Below are positions 8,722 to 17,566 of a DNA stretch of 53,926 nucleotides, one piece after another. The notes under the pieces were generated by a model that saw only the letters and a list, made by a program, of their open reading frames with translations, was not told where the DNA came from and ran no database searches. Position 1 is the first letter of the stretch. Every line of letters starts with the position of its first letter. The position numbers were made by a program, and so were the translations under genes. The stretch is from NCBI RefSeq assembly GCF_002160515.1, contig NZ_NFKS01000021.1, positions 1 through 53,926 on the forward strand, given 5' to 3'. This DNA is from Anaeromassilibacillus sp. An172 (GTDB taxonomy: Bacteria > Bacillota > Clostridia > Oscillospirales > Acutalibacteraceae).

Positions 8722-9141
8722 TTGTTTTCTGGAATGACTAATCATTCACTGGACGCCAAAGGAAGAATTATTTTGCCTTTGAATTTCAGAGAACAGCTGG
8801 GAGAAAAGTTTTTTCTCACCTGCGGTTTTGAGGATTGTCTTCAGATAATGTCTACAGAGCATTTCCACAAGCTCAGAGAACAGATTGCTCAGCTTCCCGG
8901 TGATAAAGCTTTGGCTTTGCAGTACATTTTGATTGCTCCGGCGGTGGAGGTTTCACCTAATTCCCAGGGTAGAATACAGATACCCCAAAGCCTTAGAGAA
9001 AAGGCGGGACTTGAAAAGGATGTAACTGTAGTAGGTATGGACAGCCGTATCGAAATTTGGGACACCGTAAAGCTTGACGCTTTTATCAAAAAGCAAAAGG
9101 AGCAGTCTATAAAAGAGGCGTTGGAACTTTTGAAACTGTAA
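8722..9141 (+). CDS. mraZ: Transcriptional regulator MraZ
   Basis: MraZ is an AbrB-like protein that binds repeats at its own promoter and tunes dcw expression. The start is TTG at 8722, with AGGAGGTG ideally placed at 8709-8716. This gives 139 residues, close to the family length of about 143. The longer frame from 8620 would add 34 unrelated residues. Two SpoVT/AbrB-like halves are visible: SLDAKGRIILP with FREQLG near the start, and a second NSQGRIQIPQSLREKAGL. It is the first gene of the cluster, and rsmH follows after 14 bp. Confidence 0.95.
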   Translation: MFSGMTNHSLDAKGRIILPLNFREQLGEKFFLTCGFEDCLQIMSTEHFHKLREQIAQLPGDKALALQYILIAPAVEVSPNSQGRIQIPQSLREKAGLEKDVTVVGMDSRIEIWDTVKLDAFIKKQKEQSIKEALELLKL

Positions 9142-9155
9142 GGCGGTGAAATGAT

Positions 9156-10082
9156 TTGGAGTTTTCTCATATACCTGTGTTGTTTGACGAGACAATGGAA
9201 GGACTTAACATAAAGCCCGGCGGCATTTATGTAGACGGCACGGCAGGCGGCGGCGGACATTCCTCCGGAATACTCCAAAGGATTTCCGAAAGCGGGAAGA
9301 TTTACTGTATCGACCAAGATCCCAGCGCAATTGCAACTGTTACAAAAAAATTTGAAAACAACAAAAACGTCACCATAATTCAAGGCAATTTCGGTGACAT
9401 GGAGATGCTTTTAAAAGAGAGAGACGTGGAAGGTGTAGACGGAATTCTGCTTGATATCGGAGTGTCGTCACATCAGCTGGATACTCCCGAAAGAGGTTTT
9501 TCCTTTCATGAAGATGCACCTTTGGATATGAGAATGAGTATGCAGGGCGCAACGGCTGCTGATTTGGTAAATAATTTACCGGTCAATGAAATAGCGAAAA
9601 TACTTTCACGCTACGGCGAAGAAAAGTACGCCATGAGCATTGCAAAAGGCATCGAAAAAGCAAGGAACATAAGCCCAATTGAAACCACTCTTCAGCTGGC
9701 GGAGATTATAAAAAATTCCGTTCCTCAAAAGGTTAGAAGAGAGGGTCATCCGGCGAGAAAAAGTTTTCAGGCTTTGCGAATTGCCGTAAACGGCGAGCTT
9801 ATAAGGCTTGAGCAGGGGCTTGAAGGAGCTTTTAACATGCTTAAAAGCGGCGGCAGACTTGCCGTTATAACATTTCATTCCCTGGAGGACAGAATTGTTA
9901 AACAGACCTTTGCGGGCTGGGCGCAGGGATGCACCTGTCCAAAGGATTTTCCTGTTTGCGTTTGCCACAACAAGCCTAAGGTAAAAATTGTGAACAGAAA
10001 GCCCATAGAGGCATCACAGGAGGAGCTTGCAGTTAATCAGAGAAGCAGAAGCGCAAAACTCAGAATATGCGAAAAAATTTAG
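9156..10082 (+). CDS. rsmH: 16S rRNA (cytosine-1402 N4)-methyltransferase RsmH
   Basis: RsmH methylates N4 of C1402 in the 30S P site using S-adenosylmethionine. The 308-residue length is standard. The SAM-binding motif DGTAGGGGHS is at 27-36, and the hallmark C-terminal features are present: a SLEDRIVKQ stretch, a Cys-rich CTCPKDFPVCVC segment and a basic SRSAKLR tail. The start is TTG at 9156 with GGCGGTG just upstream, giving the expected N-terminus HIPVLFDE. It follows mraZ, the conserved order. Confidence 0.96.
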   Translation: MEFSHIPVLFDETMEGLNIKPGGIYVDGTAGGGGHSSGILQRISESGKIYCIDQDPSAIATVTKKFENNKNVTIIQGNFGDMEMLLKERDVEGVDGILLDIGVSSHQLDTPERGFSFHEDAPLDMRMSMQGATAADLVNNLPVNEIAKILSRYGEEKYAMSIAKGIEKARNISPIETTLQLAEIIKNSVPQKVRREGHPARKSFQALRIAVNGELIRLEQGLEGAFNMLKSGGRLAVITFHSLEDRIVKQTFAGWAQGCTCPKDFPVCVCHNKPKVKIVNRKPIEASQEELAVNQRSRSAKLRICEKI

Positions 10083-10315
10083 GAAAATCTCGATATTTGC
10101 TGGACAAATAGCGGTGTATGTAGTAAGATAGTAACAGAATTGTAATCAATAAGGTACTTGTAGTTAAAATTGTTACAAAAGGTTAACAAAAGCGGTTTGT
10201 ATTGGTTGATATTTTGCATATTTATGCGGGATGGTATATGGCGATTGAAAATCGGTTTTGTAAGCGATGTGAGAATTTTTTCCGATAAAACAAGAAGGTT
10301 GAAGGTGCATATAAA

Positions 10316-10858
10316 ATGGCATTTGAAGAAAGAAATTTAGCATACGACTTGTCTTTGTTTGAGGACGACGACAAACAGTATACTACAGTGCCCCAAAGCA
10401 CAAGGGAAAAAACAAAATCCGGTGCAAATGCAGCTAAGAAAAAGCCCTCTGCTGAGACAGCTGAAGACAAAAATGCAGAGAAAGGACAGAGAAAAAAATA
10501 CAGTCCTTTAAAGGTTTTAAGCTCGGTGATTGCGGGATTATTTGTAGTCGGCGCTTTAGCGACTATTATTATGGGGCAGGCACAGCTCACGGAGCTGAAC
10601 AGATCTATTGAGAAAAAAACGGAGGAACTAAAGCAGAAACAAAGTCAGTACACACAATTGGATATGAATGTACGTTCAAGATACTCAACTGCTATTGTGG
10701 AAGAATACGCCAAGGATGAGCTGGGAATGAGCAAGGCTACAAACTATCAAAAGGAGTTTGTAAACCTTTCCGATGGCGACAAGGCAGAGGTTCTGACAGA
10801 AGAAAGTCAGAATATTTTCAGCACTATTGTTGACGCTGTTACAGGTATTTGGTCATAA
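10316..10858 (+). CDS. ftsL: FtsL-like septum-formation protein
   Basis: This 180-residue bitopic membrane protein sits between rsmH and the division transpeptidase, where FtsL belongs. About 65 charged cytosolic residues precede a single membrane segment (roughly 66-86). A leucine-zipper-like coiled coil follows (LTELNRSIEKKTEELKQKQ), then an EEYAKDELGM stretch typical of FtsL/DivIC proteins. In relatives it pairs with DivIC/FtsB and FtsQ to activate FtsW and its partner transpeptidase. The N-terminal tail is longer than usual. A 230-bp gap precedes it, so it may have its own promoter. Sequence identity in this family is low, so position and topology carry much of the weight. Confidence 0.78.
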   Translation: MAFEERNLAYDLSLFEDDDKQYTTVPQSTREKTKSGANAAKKKPSAETAEDKNAEKGQRKKYSPLKVLSSVIAGLFVVGALATIIMGQAQLTELNRSIEKKTEELKQKQSQYTQLDMNVRSRYSTAIVEEYAKDELGMSKATNYQKEFVNLSDGDKAEVLTEESQNIFSTIVDAVTGIWS

Positions 10859-10892
10859 CAGTGCTTGTGTCTTAATAAGTATGTAATGACAA

Positions 10893-10928
10893 AAATAAGA
10901 GTTGAGATTGATATCTTAACTCTTATTT
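10893..10928 (+). other. Hairpin just upstream of the division PBP gene
   Basis: A perfect 11-bp stem AAATAAGAGTT (10893-10903) / AACTCTTATTT (10918-10928) closes a 14-base loop with weak inner pairing. It ends in ATTTCGC and not a T run, so termination is doubtful. It ends 5 bases before an ATG that the longest frame would use, supporting a start further downstream. Confidence 0.6.
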
Positions 10929-10989
10929 CGCTATGACGGACGTACATAATTTGTCCGATATTGGAAATGATGAAAGGAGCAGCAGAGTT

Positions 10990-13269
10990 TTGGGAAAATT
11001 CAACAAACAAAAACTTAATAAAAGAGCTTTTATAATGTTGATGATATTTCTCGTTTTGGGATTTGGAACAGCTGTGCTCAGACTCGGTTATCTCCAGATT
11101 ATAATGGGTGACGAACTGCGGCAAAAGGCAGTTGACCAGCAGCTGGGAGATATAACCGTAAGCGCCAAAAGAGGCGATATTTACGACAGAAACGGTAAGG
11201 TTTTGGCACAGAGCGCCTCGGTTTGGAAACTTATAATGGCGCCTATCTATATTAAAACTGACGAGCAAAGACAGTATGTCACAAACGGATTGGCCGAAAT
11301 ATTCGGATATGATGAGGAAGAGAAAAACGACCTCTTTGAAAAAACTGACAGGGATACATATTATGTAACCATTGAATCAAAAATAGAATCGGACGTCAGG
11401 GAAGAAATTCTTACTTTCCTTGATGAAATGGAAGAAAAAACCTTTAAGGTTTACGACGGTGAAACACAAAAATACAACGATGAAAAATTAAATTCAAATG
11501 TTCTGTATCTTCAGGACGACTATAAGAGATATTACCCTTACGGTGATTTGGCTTCCGCAGTTATAGGATTTACCGGAAGCGATGACCAGGGCTTGAGCGG
11601 TCTTGAAATTCAGTACGATGAGGAATTAAGAGGCAAGCCGGGAAGAACGGTTTCCGCAATCAATGCAATAGGTATCAACATGCCTTTCCAGTATGAACAG
11701 AATGTTGAGCCTGAGGACGGATACAGTATTGTTACAACAATAGACGAAACAATACAGTCTATCTGCGAAAAATATCTTAAAGAAGCGATTGAAACCTACC
11801 AGGTTGCAAACAGAGCGGCGGCAATAGCCATGAACCCGTCAACCGGTGAGATTTACGCTATAGCAGTTGAGGGAGGATATGACCTTAACGACCCTTACAC
11901 CATAGCAAACGAGGAAACTGCTGCGGAAATTGAAGCTTTGCCGGAGGAAGAACAGGATCAGGCATACAGCGACGCATTGCAGCAGCAATGGAGAAATAAA
12001 GCCGTAAGTGATGTTTACTATCCAGGTTCCGTATTTAAGCCAATCGTGGCTTCCATGGTTTTGGAAGAGGGATTGGTTGATGAAAACACAAAATTTTATT
12101 GTGACAACGCCACAATTACAGTAAGCGGTATAGATATTCATTGTCATATTTATTGGCCTGGTTCAGGCAATCAGCACGGCGAGCAGAATATTGTTCAGGC
12201 TCTTTGGAATTCATGTAACCCGGCTCTTGTTCAGATGGGTCAGATTGCGGGAGTTGACACGTTCTGGGAATATTATCAGGCGTTCGGCTTCAGCGAAAAG
12301 ACAGGAGTAGACCTGCCGGGCGAAAGCGAAGATATTTTCTTTGACCATGAAATGACAGAACTTGACCTTGCGGTTTCCTCTTTTGGTCAGGGCTTTGCCG
12401 TAACTCCTATGCAGATGATAACAGCGATTTCTGCTATTGCTAACGGCGGATATCTTATGCAGCCTTATATTGTAAAGGAAATTGTTGACAGCGACGGAAA
12501 TATTGTAGAAACAACAACACCGACGGTTAAACGTCAGGTTATTTCAAAGGAAGTCAGCGAACAGCTCAACGAAATCCTCTACGGAAACGTAAACGAGGGT
12601 GGTGCGACCAACGGATATGTTGCAGGATATGAAGTTGCCGGTAAGACAGGTACTTCTGAAAAGCTTAATGATAATAAAGACCATATAGCTTCCTTCTGCG
12701 GCTATGCGCCTTATGATGACCCGCAGATTGTAATGCTCCTGTATTTTGACTCACCTAGAGGAGTTCTTTACCACGGTAGTACAGTTGCGGCTCCTGTGTT
12801 TGCAAGTATCATGGAAGAGGTTCTTCCGTATCTTGAGGTTGAAAGACATTACACAGAGGAAGAGCTGGAAAACATTGATACAACAGCTAATACATATATA
12901 GGACTTTCAATTGATGAAGCAACCTCCAAGGTAGAGGAGGACGGATTTGAAGCTGTGGTAAAGGGAAGCGGAAGCACCGTTATCGCTCAGGTCCCTGAGT
13001 CCGGCACAAAGATACCTAACAGCGGAAAGGTTGTTCTGTACACCGACGACGCCAGCAAGGAAGAAACGGTAACCGTTCCGGATTTCTCTGGACTTACGGT
13101 TACGGAAGCAAGCCGGAAGGCTGCCGAATATAATTTGAATATCAGTATTACCGGAGCCACAAATGTTTACAACAGTGTGGTTCAAACCCAGAGCATTGAC
13201 TCAGGAAAAGAAGTTTCACCGGGAACGGTTGTAACGCTTACCTTTGTGGGTGCGGGAATAGGAGATTGA
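10990..13269 (+). CDS. Division transpeptidase (class B PBP, FtsI/SpoVD type) with two PASTA domains
   Basis: This membrane-anchored DD-transpeptidase cross-links septal peptidoglycan with FtsW. With the TTG start at 10990 (AAGGAG at 10974-10979) it has 759 residues. An upstream in-frame ATG at 10933 has no ribosome binding site. There is one N-terminal membrane segment, then the PBP dimerisation domain (AKRGDIYDRNG). The transpeptidase motifs are S347-V-F-K (nucleophile Ser347), S408-C-N and K552-T-G. Two PASTA modules follow at about 635-685 and 690-752, as in SpoVD/Pbp2x. Only one such gene lies here, so vegetative PBP2B and sporulation SpoVD cannot be told apart. Confidence 0.93.
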   Translation: MGKFNKQKLNKRAFIMLMIFLVLGFGTAVLRLGYLQIIMGDELRQKAVDQQLGDITVSAKRGDIYDRNGKVLAQSASVWKLIMAPIYIKTDEQRQYVTNGLAEIFGYDEEEKNDLFEKTDRDTYYVTIESKIESDVREEILTFLDEMEEKTFKVYDGETQKYNDEKLNSNVLYLQDDYKRYYPYGDLASAVIGFTGSDDQGLSGLEIQYDEELRGKPGRTVSAINAIGINMPFQYEQNVEPEDGYSIVTTIDETIQSICEKYLKEAIETYQVANRAAAIAMNPSTGEIYAIAVEGGYDLNDPYTIANEETAAEIEALPEEEQDQAYSDALQQQWRNKAVSDVYYPGSVFKPIVASMVLEEGLVDENTKFYCDNATITVSGIDIHCHIYWPGSGNQHGEQNIVQALWNSCNPALVQMGQIAGVDTFWEYYQAFGFSEKTGVDLPGESEDIFFDHEMTELDLAVSSFGQGFAVTPMQMITAISAIANGGYLMQPYIVKEIVDSDGNIVETTTPTVKRQVISKEVSEQLNEILYGNVNEGGATNGYVAGYEVAGKTGTSEKLNDNKDHIASFCGYAPYDDPQIVMLLYFDSPRGVLYHGSTVAAPVFASIMEEVLPYLEVERHYTEEELENIDTTANTYIGLSIDEATSKVEEDGFEAVVKGSGSTVIAQVPESGTKIPNSGKVVLYTDDASKEETVTVPDFSGLTVTEASRKAAEYNLNISITGATNVYNSVVQTQSIDSGKEVSPGTVVTLTFVGAGIGD

Positions 13270-13327
13270 TTTTCACATAAACTGTTTATAGGCTGAGAAA
13301 TAATAGAGAAAAGAGGCGGAGGGAATT

Positions 13328-13765
13328 ATGACTGCCGAAATTATGGTTTTTCATGGTGAAGATGTTAACAGAGAAGAAGCCGAAAAGCTGCTGGGGCTTT
13401 GTCTAAAAAAGCTTCAGCCGGAGAATGCTGCCTGTGAAATCTTTGATGCCTCGGAAAACAATAAAGAGGTGACAGGACATATGGTGGTGTGTCCCGTAGG
13501 ACTTAAACTTTCGGGTACTCCTGCCGGCTGCGTGACATATTCGGCAAAGGATAACAGCGCCGATATAGTGGCTATAAATGTCCAGAAGCATACAGGCTAC
13601 ATAAGCTTTGAGCTTATGTCCGCAGAGCATATGGGAAGAGTCTTTATAGATGATTCAAAGCATATAGAGGTGGATTCCGTGCTTATGGCGGCGGCTGTTA
13701 TGTATGCTGCCGGAGTTCCTCTTAAGAATGTTATTTCTGCTATCAATTCTATTTTAAAAAATTAA
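13328..13765 (+). CDS. Small protein resembling the Mur-ligase central domain (relic)
   Basis: This 145-residue protein has no signal peptide or membrane segment. A good GGAGGG site precedes the ATG, and the frame is intact. Its second half follows the end of the Mur-ligase (MurE/MurF) central domain. It has a GCVTYSAKDNSADIVAINV strand pattern (compare tyg...ADi.A.ni), then an F-E-L segment, then VLMAAAVMYAAGVPLKNVISAI (compare NalaAiava..lGvpl..i). The P-loop GTNGKT and the C-terminal ligase domain are missing, so it cannot be an active ligase. It sits between the PBP and mraY, where murE and murF usually stand. The relationship is read from pattern only. Confidence 0.5.
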   Translation: MTAEIMVFHGEDVNREEAEKLLGLCLKKLQPENAACEIFDASENNKEVTGHMVVCPVGLKLSGTPAGCVTYSAKDNSADIVAINVQKHTGYISFELMSAEHMGRVFIDDSKHIEVDSVLMAAAVMYAAGVPLKNVISAINSILKN

Positions 13766-13771
13766 ATCAGG

Positions 13772-13858
13772 TTGCGGCAATGTCAAATTGGCTTGCCGCA
13801 ATTTGGTGATTATTTGAAAAGTTAAATAAATATAAGTATCTTTAAAATATACTTATAT
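13772..13858 (+). other. Two hairpins between the Mur relic and mraY
   Basis: TTGCGGCAA (13772-13780) pairs perfectly with TTGCCGCAA (13793-13801). A second AT-rich hairpin TATAAGTAT/ATACTTATA lies at about 13831-13858. The first has only a short ATTT behind it. Together they could end or attenuate transcription of the upstream half of the cluster, with mraY transcribed partly from its own promoter. Confidence 0.5.
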
Positions 13859-13937
13859 CAATGTTGAGAAACTTCATATTATAAGGTTTACAACCGGGAA
13901 CGGTTAAAATACGGATAAAAACAAATGAGGTGTAATT

Positions 13938-14963
13938 ATGGAGAATACTACTGTGTGGGCGTTTGCCGCCGTTGTACTGTCTTTTTTGATATCTTCTCTT
14001 ATGGGAAGAAAACTCATACCATTTCTTCACAAGCTGAAGTATGGTCAGACAATACTTGATATAGGCCCGAAATGGCACAAAAATAAACAGGGTACGCCAA
14101 CAATGGGCGGTATAATGTTTATTGTGTCAACCGTTTTTTCTACAGCCCCGGTTGTACTTATGTACCGATTTGTGGGAGGCGGAAATTTTTCAACCGATAA
14201 TATCAACGCCATGAAAGTGTTCGTACCTGTTGGTCTTGTAATGGCAATACTTTACGGACTTATAGGATTTATCGACGACTATATAAAGGTTGTTAAAAAG
14301 AGAAATCTGGGACTTACCGCAAAGCAGAAGCTGGTTTTGCAGTTTGCCGTTGCTATAGCTTATCTTGCAACACTTACCCTTTGCGGATACGGCACAGAAA
14401 CCTATATACCTTTTGTTGGTATGATTGATATTGGATTTTTCTACTACATAATAGCTGCAATCGTTATTGTGGGAATTGTAAATGCGGTAAATCTCACAGA
14501 CGGTATAGACGGACTTGACGGTTCAATAACATTCTTTGCAGCTCTGTTCTTTATGATGATTTCAGGTTATATGGGACTGGGCGGAGTTTCCATAGAGTCA
14601 GCGGCTTTGGCAGGCGGATGCCTTGGATTCCTTGTTTGGAACTTCCATCCTGCAAAGGTATTTATGGGCGACACAGGCTCATTGTTCCTGGGAGGAATGG
14701 TTTGCGCTTTGGCATTCTCCTTGAAGATGCCGATACTTTTAATTCCTGTGGGAATTATGTACCTTGTGGAGATGTTCTCCGTTATGCTTCAGGTTACATA
14801 CTTCAAGCTTACTCACGGAAAGAGACTTTTCAAAATGAGTCCTATTCATCACCACTTTGAAATGTGCGGCTGGAGTGAAACAAAGATTGTAATTGTGTTC
14901 AGCGCAGTGACTGTGATTTTCGGTATTATCGCTTTTCTCTGCGTTATTTTCGGCGCAGCATAA
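13938..14963 (+). CDS. mraY: Phospho-MurNAc-pentapeptide translocase MraY
   Basis: MraY transfers phospho-MurNAc-pentapeptide from UDP to undecaprenyl phosphate, forming lipid I at the inner face of the membrane. The 341-residue polytopic protein carries the diagnostic motifs: D113-D114 (FIDDYIK), N185-L-T-D188 followed by GIDGLDGS, and the H304-H-H306 loop (PIHHHFE). About ten membrane helices are visible. TGAGGTG precedes the ATG. Downstream ftsW begins 36 bp after the stop. Its product is the substrate of MurG, encoded two genes later. Confidence 0.98.
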   Translation: MENTTVWAFAAVVLSFLISSLMGRKLIPFLHKLKYGQTILDIGPKWHKNKQGTPTMGGIMFIVSTVFSTAPVVLMYRFVGGGNFSTDNINAMKVFVPVGLVMAILYGLIGFIDDYIKVVKKRNLGLTAKQKLVLQFAVAIAYLATLTLCGYGTETYIPFVGMIDIGFFYYIIAAIVIVGIVNAVNLTDGIDGLDGSITFFAALFFMMISGYMGLGGVSIESAALAGGCLGFLVWNFHPAKVFMGDTGSLFLGGMVCALAFSLKMPILLIPVGIMYLVEMFSVMLQVTYFKLTHGKRLFKMSPIHHHFEMCGWSETKIVIVFSAVTVIFGIIAFLCVIFGAA

Positions 14964-14999
14964 GGCGTAATTTGGTTTAGAGTTATTTGGAGGAAATAT

Positions 15000-16349
15000 A
15001 TGGAAAATAATAAGTCAGGGGTAAGCGGGGGAAGAAACACCCGAAACCTGTACGACTTTGACAGCGTGATGAGTACCAGTTACAGGGGAACACCGTCATC
15101 CGGAAGAAGCAGAACAAATTCCGGCAATGTTTCCGGCGGTACTGTAAAACGCAGAAAGACCAATGTGTCAAAAACAAAACCAAAAGGAACAAGGCTCAGC
15201 CAGCCTAAGGTTAAGCATAAACCTTTTGCCAAGGGAAAGGGAATTGATATTCCTTTCCTGATAATAGTTTTGATTTTGCTGACGGTGGGAATAGTAATGA
15301 TGTTTTCCGCCAGCTATCCCGTTGGTTTTTACGAAGAGGGCGACAGCTACTATTATCTGAAAAAACAGGTTGCGTTTGCGGCTATCGGACTTGTGGCAAT
15401 GTTTGCGGTTTCCTATTTAAACGTAAACTTTTTTAATAAAAAGCCAATAGCTTTTATATTGCTGGCTGCTTCTTATGTGGGCTTGACGGTGGTTTTGTTT
15501 ATGCCCTCTCAAACAGGAGTTCACAGATGGATATCCATCGGAAGCTTTACCATTCAGGCTTCGGAAATAACAAAGCTTGTTATGATTTTCTTCTTTGCCT
15601 ATTTTTGTACAAAGCTGGGCGATGATATAAACTCTCTGAAAAAAGGAATACTCCCAACAGTAATAATTTTGGGAAGCACCTGTTTTCTGCTGTACAAAGA
15701 GCCTCACTATTCAGGTATCGTTATCACTGTTCTGCTGGTTGCTGTTATGCTTTTCTTAGGCGGACTCAATATAAAGTGGTTTGCAATTTCCGGAGGCGCA
15801 GTAGTTGCGGTTGTTGCAGGATTGCTTGTTACAGGAAATCTGTCATATGCTATGGACAGACTTCACGGATGGGGTAAAGCCCTTGACCCTAATGTAAGCG
15901 GCGACCTTTTGTGGGACGTTTGGCAGACAAGAAATTCCCTTTATGCAATAGGCTCAGGCGGTTTCGGCGGTCTGGGACTTACACAGTCAAGACAAAAATA
16001 TCTTTATTTGCCGGAACCTCAGAACGACTTTGTGTTTGCTATTGTCTGCGAGGAGCTGGGATTTATCGGCGCAGTTATAATCCTTGCAGTGTTTGCACTG
16101 CTGGTTTGGAGAGGAATTAAAATTTCCATGAGCGCACCGGGAGTTTTTGCAAAGCTTCTGGGCATGGGTATTTCTGCTCAGGTTGGTTTACAGGTTGTTT
16201 TGAATATATTTGTTATTACAGACTGGCTTCCAAATACAGGTATCAGCCTGCCTTTCTTCAGCTCAGGAGGAAGCTCCCTTATTATGATGCTTGTACAGAT
16301 GGGCTTGGTTCTTTCTATTTCACGAACGTCAAATCTTGAAAAAAGTTAG
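15000..16349 (+). CDS. ftsW: Lipid II polymerase FtsW (SEDS family) with a long basic N-terminal tail
   Basis: This SEDS-family glycosyltransferase polymerises lipid II at the septum with the class B PBP. Of 449 residues, the membrane part starts near residue 82 and shows family hallmarks: FSASYP, the GVHRWISIG segment, the PEPQNDFVFAI loop and the C-terminal PNTGISLPFFSSGGSS motif. The first 80 residues are an unusually long, Ser/Gly/Lys/Arg-rich cytosolic tail absent from typical FtsW of about 370-400 residues. A GGAGG site precedes the ATG. SpoVE is an alternative name for the same fold; dcw location favours FtsW. murG follows after 10 bp. Confidence 0.94.
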   Translation: MENNKSGVSGGRNTRNLYDFDSVMSTSYRGTPSSGRSRTNSGNVSGGTVKRRKTNVSKTKPKGTRLSQPKVKHKPFAKGKGIDIPFLIIVLILLTVGIVMMFSASYPVGFYEEGDSYYYLKKQVAFAAIGLVAMFAVSYLNVNFFNKKPIAFILLAASYVGLTVVLFMPSQTGVHRWISIGSFTIQASEITKLVMIFFFAYFCTKLGDDINSLKKGILPTVIILGSTCFLLYKEPHYSGIVITVLLVAVMLFLGGLNIKWFAISGGAVVAVVAGLLVTGNLSYAMDRLHGWGKALDPNVSGDLLWDVWQTRNSLYAIGSGGFGGLGLTQSRQKYLYLPEPQNDFVFAIVCEELGFIGAVIILAVFALLVWRGIKISMSAPGVFAKLLGMGISAQVGLQVVLNIFVITDWLPNTGISLPFFSSGGSSLIMMLVQMGLVLSISRTSNLEKS

Positions 16350-16359
16350 GTGACATGAT

Positions 16360-17481
16360 ATGAAAATACTTTTCGCCGGAGGCGGAACTGCCGGACATAT
16401 AAATCCGGCTCTTGCTGTGGCTTCTTACATCAGAAACAGAGATCCGGAAACTGAAATCCTCTTTGTGGGAAACAAAGGAGGAATGGAGGAAACCCTCGTT
16501 CCAAAAGCCGGATTTGATATGGAAACAATCCATATAAGCGGTTTTAAGAGAAGCTTTTCACCTTCTGCTATTGCGGCAAATGTTAAAACCGCCGTTCGTG
16601 CGGTGACTGCTTCTTCAGAGTCAAAAAAGATTATAAAAAAATTCAAGCCGGATATCTGCATGGGAACCGGCGGATATGTAAGCGGCCCGGTTCTTAGAAC
16701 AGCCGCAAAAATGGGAATACCAATAGTTATTCACGAGCAGAACGCTTTCCCGGGAATGACCACAAAGATGCTGTCAAAGCACGCTAAAAAGGTTATGCTG
16801 GCGATAGAGGACGCAAAAAAGCACCTTGACCCCCAGTGTAAAACAGTGGTTACGGGAAATCCTATAAGAGAGGAAATCCTTACAGCTGATAAGGAAACCT
16901 CAAGAAAGAAGCTTCACCTTGATTTGCGCCCGGTAATACTCAGCTTCGGCGGAAGCCTTGGCGCAAGAAAAATCAACGAGGGCGTTGCGTCCCTTATTGC
17001 CCAAAGCGGAAAAACCGGCGAATACCAGCATATTCACGCCTACGGCAAATACGGAAAATGGTTTCCTGACCTTCTCCGTGAAAAGGGCATAGAGCCTGAC
17101 AACTGCTCAAACCTTGATATAAGGGAGTACATCGACAATATGCCAGACTGTCTTGCCGCCTGTGACTTGGTAATTTGCAGAGCCGGTGCTATAACCCTCA
17201 GCGAAATTCAGGCTATGGGCAAGCCGGCAATCCTTATCCCTTCTCCCAATGTTGCTGAGAACCACCAGTACTACAACGCTTTAGCCCTTGTAAACGCAGG
17301 AGCGGCGGAAATGGTAGAGGAAAAGGACTTGGACGACACAGTAATAGAAAAAATTGCAAAGCGTATGCTTGCAGATAAGGATATTTTGAAAAAGTACGGC
17401 GATAACGCCAAAAGCATGGCGATAACCGACGCAAACAGCAGAATTTACGCCGTAATAAAAAATATAGTAAAAGAACATTAA
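16360..17481 (+). CDS. murG: Lipid II synthase MurG
   Basis: MurG (UDP-GlcNAc:undecaprenyl-PP-MurNAc-pentapeptide GlcNAc transferase) converts lipid I to lipid II at the inner membrane face. The protein has 373 residues and a GT-B fold. The N-terminal glycine loop GGGTAGHINPALA (7-19) and the MGTGGYVSGPV loop bind the lipid acceptor side. The C-terminal UDP-GlcNAc site is visible as CRAGAITLSEIQAMGKPAILIP followed by AENHQ, read here in two parts. It starts 10 bp behind ftsW with a weak AGGTGA site, so it is translated in the same operon. Confidence 0.97.
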   Translation: MKILFAGGGTAGHINPALAVASYIRNRDPETEILFVGNKGGMEETLVPKAGFDMETIHISGFKRSFSPSAIAANVKTAVRAVTASSESKKIIKKFKPDICMGTGGYVSGPVLRTAAKMGIPIVIHEQNAFPGMTTKMLSKHAKKVMLAIEDAKKHLDPQCKTVVTGNPIREEILTADKETSRKKLHLDLRPVILSFGGSLGARKINEGVASLIAQSGKTGEYQHIHAYGKYGKWFPDLLREKGIEPDNCSNLDIREYIDNMPDCLAACDLVICRAGAITLSEIQAMGKPAILIPSPNVAENHQYYNALALVNAGAAEMVEEKDLDDTVIEKIAKRMLADKDILKKYGDNAKSMAITDANSRIYAVIKNIVKEH

Positions 17482-17566
17482 GTTTTAATATACAAGGCAC
17501 AAACGCCGCTTTGAAATCATAATATATCAGGTAGTCATATATTATAAATCGGAGAGGGTGTTTGCT

